Source: Verrucomicrobiota bacterium (GTDB taxonomy: Bacteria; Verrucomicrobiota; Verrucomicrobiia; Opitutales; Opitutaceae). From it: a DNA stretch of 64,000 bases. Below the pieces are notes generated by a model, which saw nothing but the letters and a program-made list of their open reading frames with translations, was not told where the DNA came from and ran no database searches. Positions within the stretch are counted from its first letter, which is position 1. Each line of letters opens with the position of its first letter. The stretch is from contig JADKHC010000016.1 of the NCBI GenBank assembly GCA_016721945.1, positions 23,887 through 87,886 on the forward strand, read 5' to 3'. The position numbers and the translations under genes are program-made. This document shows, piece after piece, positions 44,599 through 54,278 of the stretch.

Positions 44599-45609
44599 TT
44601 AGAATCCCAATCGCCTGAGGAGGCGGCTGAACAGGCCGGTGGGTTTTGGCCGGAGGGCGGGGGGGATTTGTTCGGTGAAGCCGCGGCTCACCGCAGTGCG
44701 CAGTGGTGTAACGCTGTCGTAATTACGGATATTGAGTGTTTCGGCGTTGAGCAACTCGGTGGGAATCTGATCGAGGTGGCCTTCGTAGGCGGCGGCGTGA
44801 AGCGGGGTGTCGCCGTGGTCGTTGCGCGTGAGTAGAAGATCGCGGGTGAGTTCCTGGCGCGGGATTTTGCTCAACTGGCCGGTTTCGGCGGCGGCATGAA
44901 TGACCGTGAAGCCGGACTTGCTCGCGATGGTGAGATTCGCGTGGGTCAACATCGCGGGCGGAATTTGCTCGAGGCGGCCGGCAAGCGCGGCGGCGTGGAT
45001 CACCGTGTCTCCGGAGCCGGTTTTCGTCAGCAGCACCTCGGTGGTGAGCAGCGCGGCGGGGATTTGCGAGAGGTTTCCATTGAGTGCAGCGACGTGAAAA
45101 ACGGTTTCACCGCTGGCGTTGGCTTGGGCGAGCTGGGGCGCGGTGACGTGCTGTTTTGGAAAGCGGTCGAGCGTCCCGTTCTCGGCGGCTTCGTGGAGGA
45201 GCGTGTTGCCAAGATCGGTTTTGGTCAGGGCAATTTCTGCCGTGATTAATGCCGGTGGTATTTGGTTAAGGTGTCCATTTCCGGCGGCGACGTGAAGGAT
45301 GGTATAGCCGAGGTTGCTGCGGGTGAGCAGGACGTCGCTCGCGAGAATTGCTGGTGGAATCTGGTCGAGATGCCCGCCGAGTGCGGCGTGATGCAGCGGC
45401 GTGTAGCCAGAGTCGTTTTTGATGAGCAGATTCTCCCGAGTGAGATGCGCAGGGGAAAGTGTTTTGAGCGCGCCGTACTTGGCGGCGCTGTGCAGTGCGG
45501 TGTTGCCGGAAGCGTTGGCGGCAGTCAGTTGCTCGGCGGTAAGCTTTGCTGCTTCGTCTGGTTGGAGTTGCCCGTCGCGCAGTGCGGTGTGGAGTTCAGA
45601 AACTGTCAT
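44599..45609 (-). CDS. Ankyrin-repeat protein with regular 33-residue units
   Basis: A 336-residue protein built of eight consecutive 33-residue units of pattern SGxTxxHxAAxxGxLxxIPxxLLTxxxLLTKN, an ankyrin-like helix-turn-helix with the TPLH motif kept (e.g. SGYTPLHHAALGGHLDQIPP, HGDTPLHAAAYEGHLDQIPT). The loop IPPALLT that replaces the usual ankyrin hairpin is repeated in nearly every unit. ATG 45609 (MTVSELHTALRDG) is chosen because the upstream extension has no repeat character. It ends in a basic amphipathic tail (LFSRLLRRLGF). No signal peptide; probably a cytoplasmic protein-binding scaffold. Confidence 0.85.
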   Translation of the reverse strand: MTVSELHTALRDGQLQPDEAAKLTAEQLTAANASGNTALHSAAKYGALKTLSPAHLTRENLLIKNDSGYTPLHHAALGGHLDQIPPAILASDVLLTRSNLGYTILHVAAGNGHLNQIPPALITAEIALTKTDLGNTLLHEAAENGTLDRFPKQHVTAPQLAQANASGETVFHVAALNGNLSQIPAALLTTEVLLTKTGSGDTVIHAAALAGRLEQIPPAMLTHANLTIASKSGFTVIHAAAETGQLSKIPRQELTRDLLLTRNDHGDTPLHAAAYEGHLDQIPTELLNAETLNIRNYDSVTPLRTAVSRGFTEQIPPALRPKPTGLFSRLLRRLGF

Positions 45610-45683
45610 ACCGTGGAGTGGTCCGAAACAGAACGCCTCGTAGGGGGTTGAGGCAACCAAAAACCCGGCCCGGGTTTTCCCTG

Positions 45684-45879
45684 AGCCGTATCCATGCAAT
45701 GGAGCCACCGATGCACACTGATATTCAAAGATTCCCCGGAGGATTGTTTTAACGCAGTGCGAGAAGTTTCCTGTTTACCAGACAGTGAGCGATCAGATCG
45801 CCAAAACCCTGACGTTGTTTCTGCTCCAATCTGTGCTCATCGGTGTTCATCTGTGGCTACCAACTGAATGGTTCTGGCT
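45684..45879. repeat. 196-bp dispersed direct repeat, copy A
   Basis: Over 90 percent of positions match 52387-52583 by eye, in the same orientation. The unit carries an imperfect terminal inverted repeat of about 30 bases (AGCCACCGATGCACAC and, reversed, AGCCACAGATGAACAC). It lies between the ankyrin gene and the small response regulator. Confidence 0.9.
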
Positions 45880-45939
45880 TAGGATGAGTTGTGGATTGGA
45901 TTTGCCAATCGGTCTGCATAATTCAGCATCGCCCTGCGA

Positions 45940-46356
45940 ATGAATGCCGATGCCCCATCGCCTGCTCCTCTCGATTCCGTGCTTTTGGTCGATGACGAGC
46001 GCAGTCTCCTCGATATCTACACACAGGCGCTCTCGTCGTTTTTTGATATAGCCACTGCCACCTCAACGCGTGAGGCCGAGTTCATACTGCGGAAGAAAAA
46101 TTTCAAAGCTGTCATCGCCGATCACTTGATGCCTGGCGGAAATGGCATGAGTTTTCTGGTGCGTTGCCGAGAGGAATTTCCGCACATGCAACGTGTGTTG
46201 GTCACCGGCTATATGAAACCGGAAATGCTGCTGCGCAGTGTCAACGAGGCCGCGCTGTATCGCTATTTGCTCAAGCCCGTTCAAGTCGCAGATCTCGTGA
46301 AGATCGTGCAGGACGCTGTGCGCGCGCACGATCTGGCGGTAAAGAATGGTTCGTGA
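45940..46356 (+). CDS. Stand-alone response regulator receiver protein
   Basis: A 138-residue protein made of one REC domain: SVLLVDDERSLLDIY acidic pocket, AVIADHLMPGGNG with the phospho-acceptor Asp, RVLVTGYMKP and YRYLLKPVQ with the conserved Lys-Pro. No output domain, so it probably acts as a phosphate sink, a relay or a protein-binding switch. The 3' end overlaps the open tail of the convergent uvrA gene by 86 bases. No cognate kinase adjoins it. Confidence 0.9.
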   Translation: MNADAPSPAPLDSVLLVDDERSLLDIYTQALSSFFDIATATSTREAEFILRKKNFKAVIADHLMPGGNGMSFLVRCREEFPHMQRVLVTGYMKPEMLLRSVNEAALYRYLLKPVQVADLVKIVQDAVRAHDLAVKNGS

Positions 46357-49204
46357 TAATCGGCCTGACGCGCGGATCTACTGGTTTAGTCTTTTCCGAA
46401 GGTAAGGTGCGGTCGGGTGAACGTTTGACTTTGAGCAGGCCGACGAGCGGGCCTTGATAAATAAGTTCGCCGCCGTCGGGGCCGCCGACCGGACCCAGTT
46501 CAATGATCCAATCGGCTTCAGCGAGCAGATCGAGATGATGCTCGATCACGACGACGGTGTGACCTTGATCGACGAGCGAGTGGAGCACGCCGATGAGTTT
46601 CTCGCAATCGCTTAGGTGTAGACCGATGGTCGGTTCTTCGAGGAGATAAAGGTTGTGCGATTGCACTCCGCGACTGCGCTCTTTGTAACTCGCGAGACCG
46701 CGCGAGAGCTCGGTCACGAGTTTCAGACGTTGCGCTTCGCCGCCGGAAAGCGTGGGCGAACTTTGCCCGAGCGTGAGATAGCCGAGGCCGCAATCGATCA
46801 TGAGTTGGCAGACCTGTGAGAGCTGCGAGTGAAAATCGAAGAACTGTGCGGCTTCCTCGAACGTGAGGGCGAGGAGTTGGCCGATGTTTTTACCTTTCCA
46901 GACGATGTCGGAGAGGTCGGCGTTGTAACGTGTGCCACGGCAATCATCGCACGGCAGATAGGTGTCGGGCATGAAGGCCATTTCGAGTTTGATGCGTCCC
47001 GCGCCGGCGCACGTCTCGCAGCGACCACCGGTGGTGTTGAAGGAAAAACGTGAAGCGGTGTGGCCGCGCATTTTCGATTCGGGCAACGAGGCGAAAAACT
47101 GGCGGATAAGATCGAAGATGCCGAGATAGGTGGCCGGAGTGGAGCGTGGCGTTTTACCGATAGGAGATTGATCGACCTCGATGACGGATTTGAAGGAAGA
47201 GGCGCCGATGAGTTCGTCGAAAGGCGTTGGATCGCGCGGTGAGGGCACCGCGCCTCCATCGGAAGTGAAGCCGGTGGCTTTGACGAATTCACGGCCAGTG
47301 AGCTTGGCTTTTTTCGCTTTGATCGCGTGCGTGACGGCGGGATTTAGCAGATCGCGGAAGAGGGTGGATTTTCCTGCGCCGCTTGGACCGGCGGCCATGA
47401 TGAGGCGGCCGAGCGGAAGGCGCAGGTCGAAGTTTTTGAGATTGCGGAAGCGGGCGCCGGTGAGCCATCCCGAACCTGGGGTCAGATGTCCGAGGTCAGA
47501 GGCCGAAGAAGATGCGGCGGGTTTATTTTTCCGTGCTGACTTCTGGCTTCTGGCATCTGGATTCTGGGCCGGGCGGTACTCGCCGCGTTGAGGGTGTTTG
47601 ATTCCTTTGGCGAGAAAGAGGCCGGTGATGGATTTGGCGTTACGTTTAATTTCAGCGGGTGTGCCGCTGGCGAGTAGTTCGCCACCATGAATACCTGCGG
47701 CGGGGCCGAGGTCGATGATGCGGTCGGCGCGGGCCATGAGTTCGTCGTCATGCTCGACCACGAGGAGCGTGTTTCCTTTGGCGCGGAGAGCTTGGAGCGT
47801 TTCGATCAGGCGATCGTTGTCGCGGGCGTGCAGGCCGATGGACGGTTCATCGAGCACGTAGAGTACGCCGGAAAGATTCGAGCCGAGCTGTGCGGCGAGG
47901 CGGATGCGTTGGGCTTCGCCGCCGGAAAGTGTCTCGGTCGGACGATCAAGGGAAAGATAACCGAGACCGACATGATCGAGGAAGCGGAGGCGCTCTTCGA
48001 TCTGCGGGACGATGTCTTGCGTGATGAGTTTGCCGCGTGAATCGAGATCGAGCGCGCGGAGATGCGCGAGCAATTGCGCGGGCGTGGCGCGGAGCAGTTC
48101 GGGCAGCGAGAGAGGCGCTTGCTTGCCGCGGAGATGGAGTTTGACCGCGCGGGCGTTGCGGTTGAGGCGCGCGCCGTGGCAATCGGGGCACGGTTGGCCG
48201 CTGTCGGCGATGTCATCGTATGATTCTACGCCGAACGCGCGCAGACGAAGTGCGGCATCGGCTTCTTCGCCTTCTGCTTCTTTGTCGAGTTCGAGCATCC
48301 AGGGGAAAACGCGGCCGTGTCCACGACACGTCGGGCACCAACCACGCGGTGAGTTGAACGAAAAATGTTTTGGATCCAACTCGGGGAAGGACTCGCCCGT
48401 TTCAATATCGGTTCGCGTGGTGGAGAACCACGAGAGAATCTCGCCCGAAGGTGTGAGGACGAAACACGAACCTTTTCCTATGCGCAGAGCTTCATCGAGA
48501 ACGCTAGAAGCCAGAGGCCGGAAGCCTGATGCCGGATCTGACTTCTGACGTCTGGCTTCTGGTTTCTGGCTTCTGTCCTCTGGGTTTTTAAGATCGGCAA
48601 CCACTGCCTCGATGTCGTGCTCTTTGTAGCGGTCAAGTTTTACGAACGTATCCACGCGCAGGAGACGGCCGTCGGCGCGCATGAGTTCGTAGCCCTGATT
48701 TTCGATCCACGTGGCGATGGGTTGATGGTGACCTTTGCGTCCGCGGATGAGTGGGGCACAAAGGTAAAGATGCTTTGCTTTTTTTGCCTTGGGCGTGGCT
48801 ATTACACGGGCGAGCAGTTTTTTTAACTGGCCAGGCGAAAGCGGCTCCACCGGTTTGTCGGTATCAGGATGGTGTTGAATGCCAAGGCGGGCGTAAAGCA
48901 GGCGCAGGTATTGCGCGACCTCGGTGATCGTTGCGACGGTGGACTTTCGTGAACCGCGCGTGACGCGTTGCTCGATGGCGACGGTGGGCGGAATTCCGGT
49001 CAGCCGGTCAATGTCGGGACGCGGGAGTTGTTCGACGAACTGGCGCGCATAAGGCGACATCGATTCCATGAAGCGCCGCTGGCCCTCGGCAAAAACGATA
49101 TCGAATGCGAGAGTGGACTTGCCCGAACCAGAGACGCCCGTGACGACCGTGAGTTGGCGGTGCGCGATGGTGATGGAGAGGTTCTTGAGGTTGTTCTCGC
49201 GAGC
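46271..49204 (-). CDS. uvrA: UvrA, C-terminal half of a double-length protein
   Basis: Damage-recognition ATPase of nucleotide excision repair. This half alone is a nearly complete UvrA monomer of about 970 residues, open throughout: ENNLKNLSITIAHRQLTVVT, Walker A GVSGSGKSTLAFD, YARQF, signature TLSGGEAQRI, VLDEPSIGLH, second Walker A GPSGAGKSTLF, zinc motif CETCAGAG...CDDCRGTRY, TLSGGEAQRLKLV and LLEEPTIGLH. There is no plausible start codon before Walker A (first ATG 49069 would cut it off), so it must be translated as a continuation of the frameshifted half upstream. Two repeat-derived peptides interrupt it (near 48506-48585 and 47480-47575). The upper coordinate is the first clearly homologous codon. 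Confidence 0.85.
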   Translation of the reverse strand, partial: ARENNLKNLSITIAHRQLTVVTGVSGSGKSTLAFDIVFAEGQRRFMESMSPYARQFVEQLPRPDIDRLTGIPPTVAIEQRVTRGSRKSTVATITEVAQYLRLLYARLGIQHHPDTDKPVEPLSPGQLKKLLARVIATPKAKKAKHLYLCAPLIRGRKGHHQPIATWIENQGYELMRADGRLLRVDTFVKLDRYKEHDIEAVVADLKNPEDRSQKPEARRQKSDPASGFRPLASSVLDEALRIGKGSCFVLTPSGEILSWFSTTRTDIETGESFPELDPKHFSFNSPRGWCPTCRGHGRVFPWMLELDKEAEGEEADAALRLRAFGVESYDDIADSGQPCPDCHGARLNRNARAVKLHLRGKQAPLSLPELLRATPAQLLAHLRALDLDSRGKLITQDIVPQIEERLRFLDHVGLGYLSLDRPTETLSGGEAQRIRLAAQLGSNLSGVLYVLDEPSIGLHARDNDRLIETLQALRAKGNTLLVVEHDDELMARADRIIDLGPAAGIHGGELLASGTPAEIKRNAKSITGLFLAKGIKHPQRGEYRPAQNPDARSQKSARKNKPAASSSASDLGHLTPGSGWLTGARFRNLKNFDLRLPLGRLIMAAGPSGAGKSTLFRDLLNPAVTHAIKAKKAKLTGREFVKATGFTSDGGAVPSPRDPTPFDELIGASSFKSVIEVDQSPIGKTPRSTPATYLGIFDLIRQFFASLPESKMRGHTASRFSFNTTGGRCETCAGAGRIKLEMAFMPDTYLPCDDCRGTRYNADLSDIVWKGKNIGQLLALTFEEAAQFFDFHSQLSQVCQLMIDCGLGYLTLGQSSPTLSGGEAQRLKLVTELSRGLASYKERSRGVQSHNLYLLEEPTIGLHLSDCEKLIGVLHSLVDQGHTVVVIEHHLDLLAEADWIIELGPVGGPDGGELIYQGPLVGLLKVKRSPDRTLPSEKTKPVDPRVRPIITNHSLPPDRARAQRPARSSRDLRLERA
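47480..47575 (-). repeat. Repeat-derived in-frame insertion in uvrA, site 2
   Basis: Contains GACTTCTGGCTTCTGGCATC-type DNA that encodes QNPDARSQKSARKNK in the uvrA frame, followed by a low-complexity Ser/Ala stretch. Same DNA family as site 1 at 48506-48585. Confidence 0.6.
48506..48585 (-). repeat. Repeat-derived in-frame insertion in uvrA, site 1
   Basis: AGAAGCCAGA at 48506-48515 and its inverse TCTGGCTTCT at 48551-48560 and again near 48565 mark a palindromic element. Translated in the uvrA frame it yields RSQKPEARRQKSDPASGF, a peptide typical of such intergenic repeats and foreign to UvrA. Confidence 0.7.
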
Positions 49205-49220
49205 ACCAGATGATGCTAGT

Positions 49221-52205
49221 TCACCGGCTGCGATACTCGGTTGCCCACGGGCGCAACCGGTATTCGGCGCCAGCCTGCGGCGGAAGGTTCAGTATCCGGT
49301 ATTCAGGCGCAGCTCGCAGGAACGGCGAGGTGGCGGTGTCGGCGCAGGCGACAGTTTCGGGTGTGCCTTCGGCGACGATCTGGCCACCGTCGGAACCGGC
49401 TTCTGGGCCGATTTCGAGGAGCCAGTCGGCGGACTTGAGGACGTCGAGATTGTGTTCGATCACGATCACACTGTGACCGCGTTCGACGAGCGCATGTAGG
49501 GCGGCAAGGAGGCGTTTGACATCGTGGCGATGGAGACCGGTTGTAGGCTCATCGAGCAGAAGCAGCGCACCGCCGGTGTTGGACTCAGTGAACTGGGAAC
49601 TGAGATGTCGCACCAGTTTCAGGCGCTGGGATTCGCCGCCACTCAGGGTGTTGAGAGGCTGGCCGAGCGTGAGGTAGCCGAGGCCGACGGCTTCGAGACT
49701 GGCGAGACGGGCGTGGATCGAGGCCTCGTCGGAGAAAAGCGGAAGGGCGTCGCTGATAGAGGTGGCGAGTAGATCGGCAATGGAGCGGCCGTTCCAAGTA
49801 ATGACGAGAACTTCGGGTTTGAAGCGGCGACCTTCGCAGATCGGGCAGGGGACAAATACGTCGGAGAGAAACTGCATCTCGACGCGTTCGTAGCCGAGAC
49901 CCTGGCAATGGTCGCAGCGACCGTCGCCGCTGTTGAAGGAAAAGCTCGAAGGACCAAAACCGGCGGCCTGCGCGGCAGGGGTGGCGGCGTACAGTTCGCG
50001 GATCAGCTCCCAAGCCTCGGTGTAGAGTGCAGGGTTGGAGCGTGGTGTGCGGCTGAGCGGCGATTGGTCGACGAGGACGATTTCGCTGAAATCGAGATCA
50101 CTGGTGATGCTTTCGATAGTGGCGGGATCTTCGGTCAGCTGGTGTTTTGCGTGAGCAGGCCTTGGTGAATGACGTTGTCGAGCAGCGTGGATTTGCCAGA
50201 GCCAGAAACGCCCGACAAGCAAACGAGCGCTGCAACGGCAGGCGGAAGGAGAGGCGGGTGATGTTGTGCTTCGTGGACGTTTTTGAAACGGAAGCGACGG
50301 ATGGTCCGGCCTGCGACGGGCGGCGCTTTGCCGGGACGTCGATGGTCTCGCGGCCGGAGAAATAGGCGCCGGTGATGCTGGCGCGGAGAAGGAGCAACGG
50401 GCGACGTCGCCTTGGAAAACGATATGGCCGCCGCGTCCGCCGGGCTCGGGGCCGACTTCGATCACGTGGTCGGCGGCGCGGATCATGGCTTCGTCATGCT
50501 CGACGACGATGACGGTGTTGCCGGCGTCGGTGAGCGAGCGGATGATCGCGATCAGGCGGTCGATGTCGCGCGGGTGCAGGCCGACGCTGGGTTCATCGAG
50601 CACGAAGAGTGTATCGACGAGCGAAGTACCGAGACACGAGGTGAGATTAACGCGTTGGACTTCGCCGCCGGAGAGCGTTTTCGATTGCCGGTCGAGCGTC
50701 AGATAACCGAGCCCGACTTGCGCTAGATAACGCAGGCGGGTGAGAATGGATTCGTAGGCGAGATCGCGTGGTGGTGCTGTGCGTCTCGCGCGGTGGGGCA
50801 CCGCGCCATTTACCGAGCAGCGCGAGGAGTTCGCCGACGGGGAGCTGGTAGAGCTCGGGCAGGGTGCGGCCCTGCCATTTCCAGCAAAGGGCCCCGCACG
50901 TGCATCTTGTAGGTGTTCTTTTCGAGCCAGCGGAAGAAGCCCTTCACGCCGTACCAATACTGGGCCATTCTTTGCCTTCGTGCCGTAACCGGGCTCGCCG
51001 TCGATGACGAAACCCTGCTGCTCGGGGTCAGCGTGGCGAAGGGGATATCGGTCGGGATTTTTTCTTCTTGGTGAAAGTCAGCAGGTCCTTCTTGGACTCG
51101 CTGTAGACTTCGCCTTCCCAGCATTTGAGTGCGCCGTCGTCGATGGATTTGGTCTGATCGGGAATGGCGAGGCGGTAATCGATTTCGATGACGCGCCCGA
51201 AACCTTTGCATTGCGGGCAGGCGCCGAGCGGAGAGTTAAACGAAAACAAAGCAGGTGAAGCCTGGCGAAAGGTTCGGCCAGTTTTGGGCGAGTGGAGTCC
51301 GCGCGAGAAATGGCCGAGCTCGGCGAACTTGTCGCCAGAAAATAGATACATTTCGCCATGGCCAAAGTGCAGCGCGGTTTCGATGGCTTCGAGCGCGCGG
51401 GTGCGATTGGATTCTTCGGCGGAGAGGCGATCTTGGGCGACGAAGATGAATGGAGACGCTCAACGCTGAGCGCGGGGCTGAACGGTCGGCAGTTAGGAGC
51501 CGTCGATGCGATTTTGAAGGCGTTGAGCGGTCGGTGGTTCTTCGGGCGGAACGAGCACGCGGGCATAGCCTTGGCCTTTGAGATTGGCAGGATCTCCGGC
51601 CAGGTCAGGTTGTCCGGTTTCTTGACCTGGAAGGCGATGACGACAGGTTGGCTGGTGGCGCGCGCGAGGGTTTTTTCCCAGATGGTTTGAGGGGAGTCGT
51701 CCTCGACTTTTTCACCGGTTGCGGGATCGAAGCATTCGGCGACGTGGCTGAACCAGACTTTGAAGAAATCCGTCAGCTCGGTCATCGTGCCGACGGTCGA
51801 GCGCGAGGTTTTGACGGTGTTGGTCTGCTCGATGGCGATCGAGGGGCGGATGTTCTCGATCGAGTCGACTTTAGGCTTATTGAGTAGTTCGAGAAACTGG
51901 CGCGTGTAGGCGCTAAAAGTTTCGACGTAGCGCCGCTGTCCCTCGGCGTGCAGGGTGTCGAAAACGAGCGACGACTTGCCAGCGCCGCTCAGGCCGGTGA
52001 CGACGATGTACTGGCCGAGCGGGAGATCGAGGTCGAAGCCTTTGAGGTTGTTTTGGTGCACGCCGCGCAGGCGGATGCACTCGGGTTTCGGTAAGACTGG
52101 AGCGGTTTTTGCCACGGAGCGGAAAGAGATGCGCCGTTTAGTGCGGAACTCAACTGCGCGATGAAGGAAGGCAAAGTCTCCTGACATAACGGTGTCAGGA
52201 GCCAT
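49221..52205 (-). pseudogene. uvrA: UvrA, N-terminal half of a double-length protein, many frameshifts
   Basis: Starts at 52205 or a nearby codon and reads RLRGVHQNNLKGFDLDLPLG, Walker A GLSGAGKSSLVFD, SAYTRQFLELLNKPKVDSIE. The frame then breaks repeatedly: near 51590, 51495, 51445, 51060, 51020, 50965, 50775, 50415 and at several points to 50140. Between breaks every segment is well-conserved UvrA (e.g. YLFSGDKFAELGHFSRGL, YGVKGFFRWLEKNTYKMHVR, TLSGGEVQRVNL, LDEPSVGLHPRD, CDHCQGLGYERVEM, TLSGGESQRLKL). The middle zinc-finger segment after KMHVR seems partly missing (near 50900). The final frame stops at 49221 in the linker to the second half. Either a low-quality assembly stretch or decay of this half. 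Confidence 0.85.
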
Positions 52206-52307
52206 GCGGCTAGAGCGGTGTCAGATAAACTTTAGCCGATGTTGAGCTGGAAATGATATTGAATATGGAACTCAACACTGGAACGAACCGGTTTTGTGAC
52301 AGTGTAG

Positions 52308-52328
52308 GGGCGCAATCTTGTTGCGCCC
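52308..52328. repeat. Short palindrome GGGCGCAA/TTGCGCCC
   Basis: GGGCGCAA at 52308-52315 and TTGCGCCC at 52321-52328 around TCTTG, lying upstream of uvrA. The stem could stop transcription or be a repeat-family fragment. Confidence 0.5.
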
Positions 52329-52386
52329 GGTTTGAGGTTTATGGAAATGGCTCTAAAACGTGGCTGTTACTTGCGCAGGTGCGCTT

Positions 52387-52583
52387 AGCCGTATCCATGC
52401 AATGGAGCCACCGATGCACACAGATAAACACAGATGCCCCGGAGGATTGTTTTAACGCAGTGCGAGACGTTTCCTGTTTAACCAGACAGTGAGCGATCAG
52501 ATCGCCAAAACCCTGACGTTGTTTCTGCCCCAATCTGTGCTCATCGGTGTTCATCTGTGGCTACCAACTGAATGGTTCCGGCT
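52387..52583. repeat. 196-bp dispersed direct repeat, copy B
   Basis: Second copy of the unit at 45684-45879, same orientation. Its end overlaps the 3' end of the glycosyltransferase gene and supplies the last codons (QLVATDEHR), so the element seems to have replaced the original C-terminus. Confidence 0.9.
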
Positions 52584-53646
52584 AAAACTTCCAAGTAGCG
52601 TGCGACCTGGCGATCGTGGTCAAAGGTTTCGCGGGTGTAAGTGTGCGCGTGTGCTGAGCGTGTGGCGCGCTCGACGGCAGGAGCTTGGGCGAGTGCGGCG
52701 AGTTTCGCGCAGAAGGCGTCGCGGTCGTCGCGTGCGATTACGAAACCGGTATCGCCGGGCACGAAACACTCCGCGATGCCTTGCGCGTCGTAGGCGACGA
52801 CGGGCAGGCCACTGGCTTGAGCCTCGATGAGAAAATTCGACAACGCCTCGCTCCACGATGCGTGGACGGCGATATCGGCGGCGGCGTAGAGCGGCGCGGG
52901 GTCGTTTTGCCAGCCGAGAAATTTCACGCGGGCGCCGAGATTTTTTGGGCAACGAGGGTTTCGCAGGCGGCGCGCGCTGGGCCGTCGCCACCGAGCCAGA
53001 GTTGCCAATCGAGCTCGGCGGGAAGCCGCGCTGCGATTTCGATCAACTCGCGCTGGTTTTTCTCGGGGCGAAACATCGCGACGCAAAGCAGGACAACGGT
53101 ATTCGCCGTGGCGCCGTGGCTGGCGCGGAGTTGTTCGCGAACGGCTGCGTCCGGCGCAGGTGGAAACACGAGCGAGTTGTGAATGACCGAGATTTTTTCG
53201 CCCGCGACCGCGTACTGGTTGACCAGCGTTTTTTTGGCGTCGTGGCTGTTGGCGATGACGTGACGTACGATGCCGAGCGAACGGTGGAAAAGGCGCGGCA
53301 GCTTTTTGCCGGTGCGCATCGTTGCGATAACGGTGGCGGTCGGGAAACGTTCCTGGAGTCCGCCCGCGTAGCAGTTGGCCATGCGACCCATGCAGAGAAT
53401 GACGCTGGGCGAAGTCGCAGTGATGCCGCGATAGAGTCTCGGCGCAAACCAGTCCAAGCCCACATCGAACGGTTGCAGCACGCGACGCGTGACGTTGGCC
53501 GCGACGGTATTCGCGAGCGCGCCGCCGGGCCGGAAGGTCAGCAGCGTCGTTTCATGTCCAGCTGCGACGAAAGCGTTGGCGAGCAGGATCGACTGGCGCT
53601 CGGTGCCGCCACTGCGGAGGCGGTCTTGGACGATGAGAATTTTCAT
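52541..53646 (-). pseudogene. Glycosyltransferase family 4 protein, single-base frameshift
   Basis: About 368 residues after correction. Starts MKILIVQDRLRSGGTERQSILLANAFVAAGHETTLL, the N-terminal GT-B Rossmann domain; LLCVAMFRPEKNQRELIE and LWLGGDGPAR open the sugar-nucleotide-binding domain. At 52941-52946 a run of six T's (A's on the coding strand) should be seven: LVAQK ends one frame and NLGARVKFLGWQNDPAPLYAAADIAVHASW continues in another, with the GT4 E-x7-E region SEALSNFLIEAQASGLPVVA intact. It retains the donor site, so the break is probably a homopolymer sequencing error. Acceptor unknown; cell-surface glycan synthesis likely. Divergent from the membrane protein at 53685. Confidence 0.85.
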
Positions 53647-53684
53647 TGCTCCGGGCGGCAGTGATAGGAAAGTGGAGGGCGTCG

Positions 53685-54113
53685 ATGAAACATCCGTTGC
53701 TTCAAAAGCTAGTGCGCTGGTCAGTGCTAGCGTTAGGTATAGCGCTCTCCACTAAGATCATTCCTGGCATCCGTTGCGATGGTCCGTTCACGCTCTTCTG
53801 TGTTGTGGTCTTGCTGACCTTTTTCAATGACATCCTGAAACCGCTGCTGGTTTTCTTTACGATGCCCTTCATCGTCCTGAGCTTGGGGATAGGGTTGATC
53901 CTGATTAATGCAGGGTTGTTTTATCTGGTGAGTCGCATCGTGCAGGGCTTCTACGTCGCCGGATTCTGGCCAGCGCTGGGCGGTGCTCTCGTCGTGGGCG
54001 TGACCAACATGGTGGTTAGCCAATTGCTGCGCGGAAAACGTCCGCCGCCCGGAACACCGCCGTCCGCTGGTCCACGCAAGCAATCCGGCGCGGGTGAAGT
54101 GATCGATATTTGA
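53685..54113 (+). CDS. Four-TMS PF04020-type (phage holin 4-like) membrane protein
   Basis: A 142-residue integral membrane protein with four helices: LVRWSVLALGIALSTKIIPG, FTLFCVVVLLTFFNDILKP, FIVLSLGIGLILINAGLFYL and FWPALGGALVVGVTNMVVSQL. The spacing and the FNDILKPLL segment match the PF04020 family, named after a phage holin but common in bacterial chromosomes; no phage genes are near, so lysis is unlikely. ATG 53685 is chosen because GGAGGG precedes it. A cytoplasmic Pro/Gly-rich tail ends the protein. Function unknown. Confidence 0.85.
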   Translation: MKHPLLQKLVRWSVLALGIALSTKIIPGIRCDGPFTLFCVVVLLTFFNDILKPLLVFFTMPFIVLSLGIGLILINAGLFYLVSRIVQGFYVAGFWPALGGALVVGVTNMVVSQLLRGKRPPPGTPPSAGPRKQSGAGEVIDI

Positions 54114-54278
54114 TCTGCCGCCAGGTTAGGCCCGCTGAAATATTAGGATAGAAACTGCTTCGGTGGGCGGTATTTTGCGGCAAACTAATGCCCGCGCGGT
54201 GCTTGGATTTCCCCGTTGACCGGGCTTGGTGCGGCGGAGACGGTTGCGCTTTTCCGAACGTCACTCATCTTCCCCATC

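Noticed and set aside
53685..54113. Prophage holin
   Set aside because: The family name comes from a phage protein, but no endolysin, capsid, integrase or other phage gene is near.
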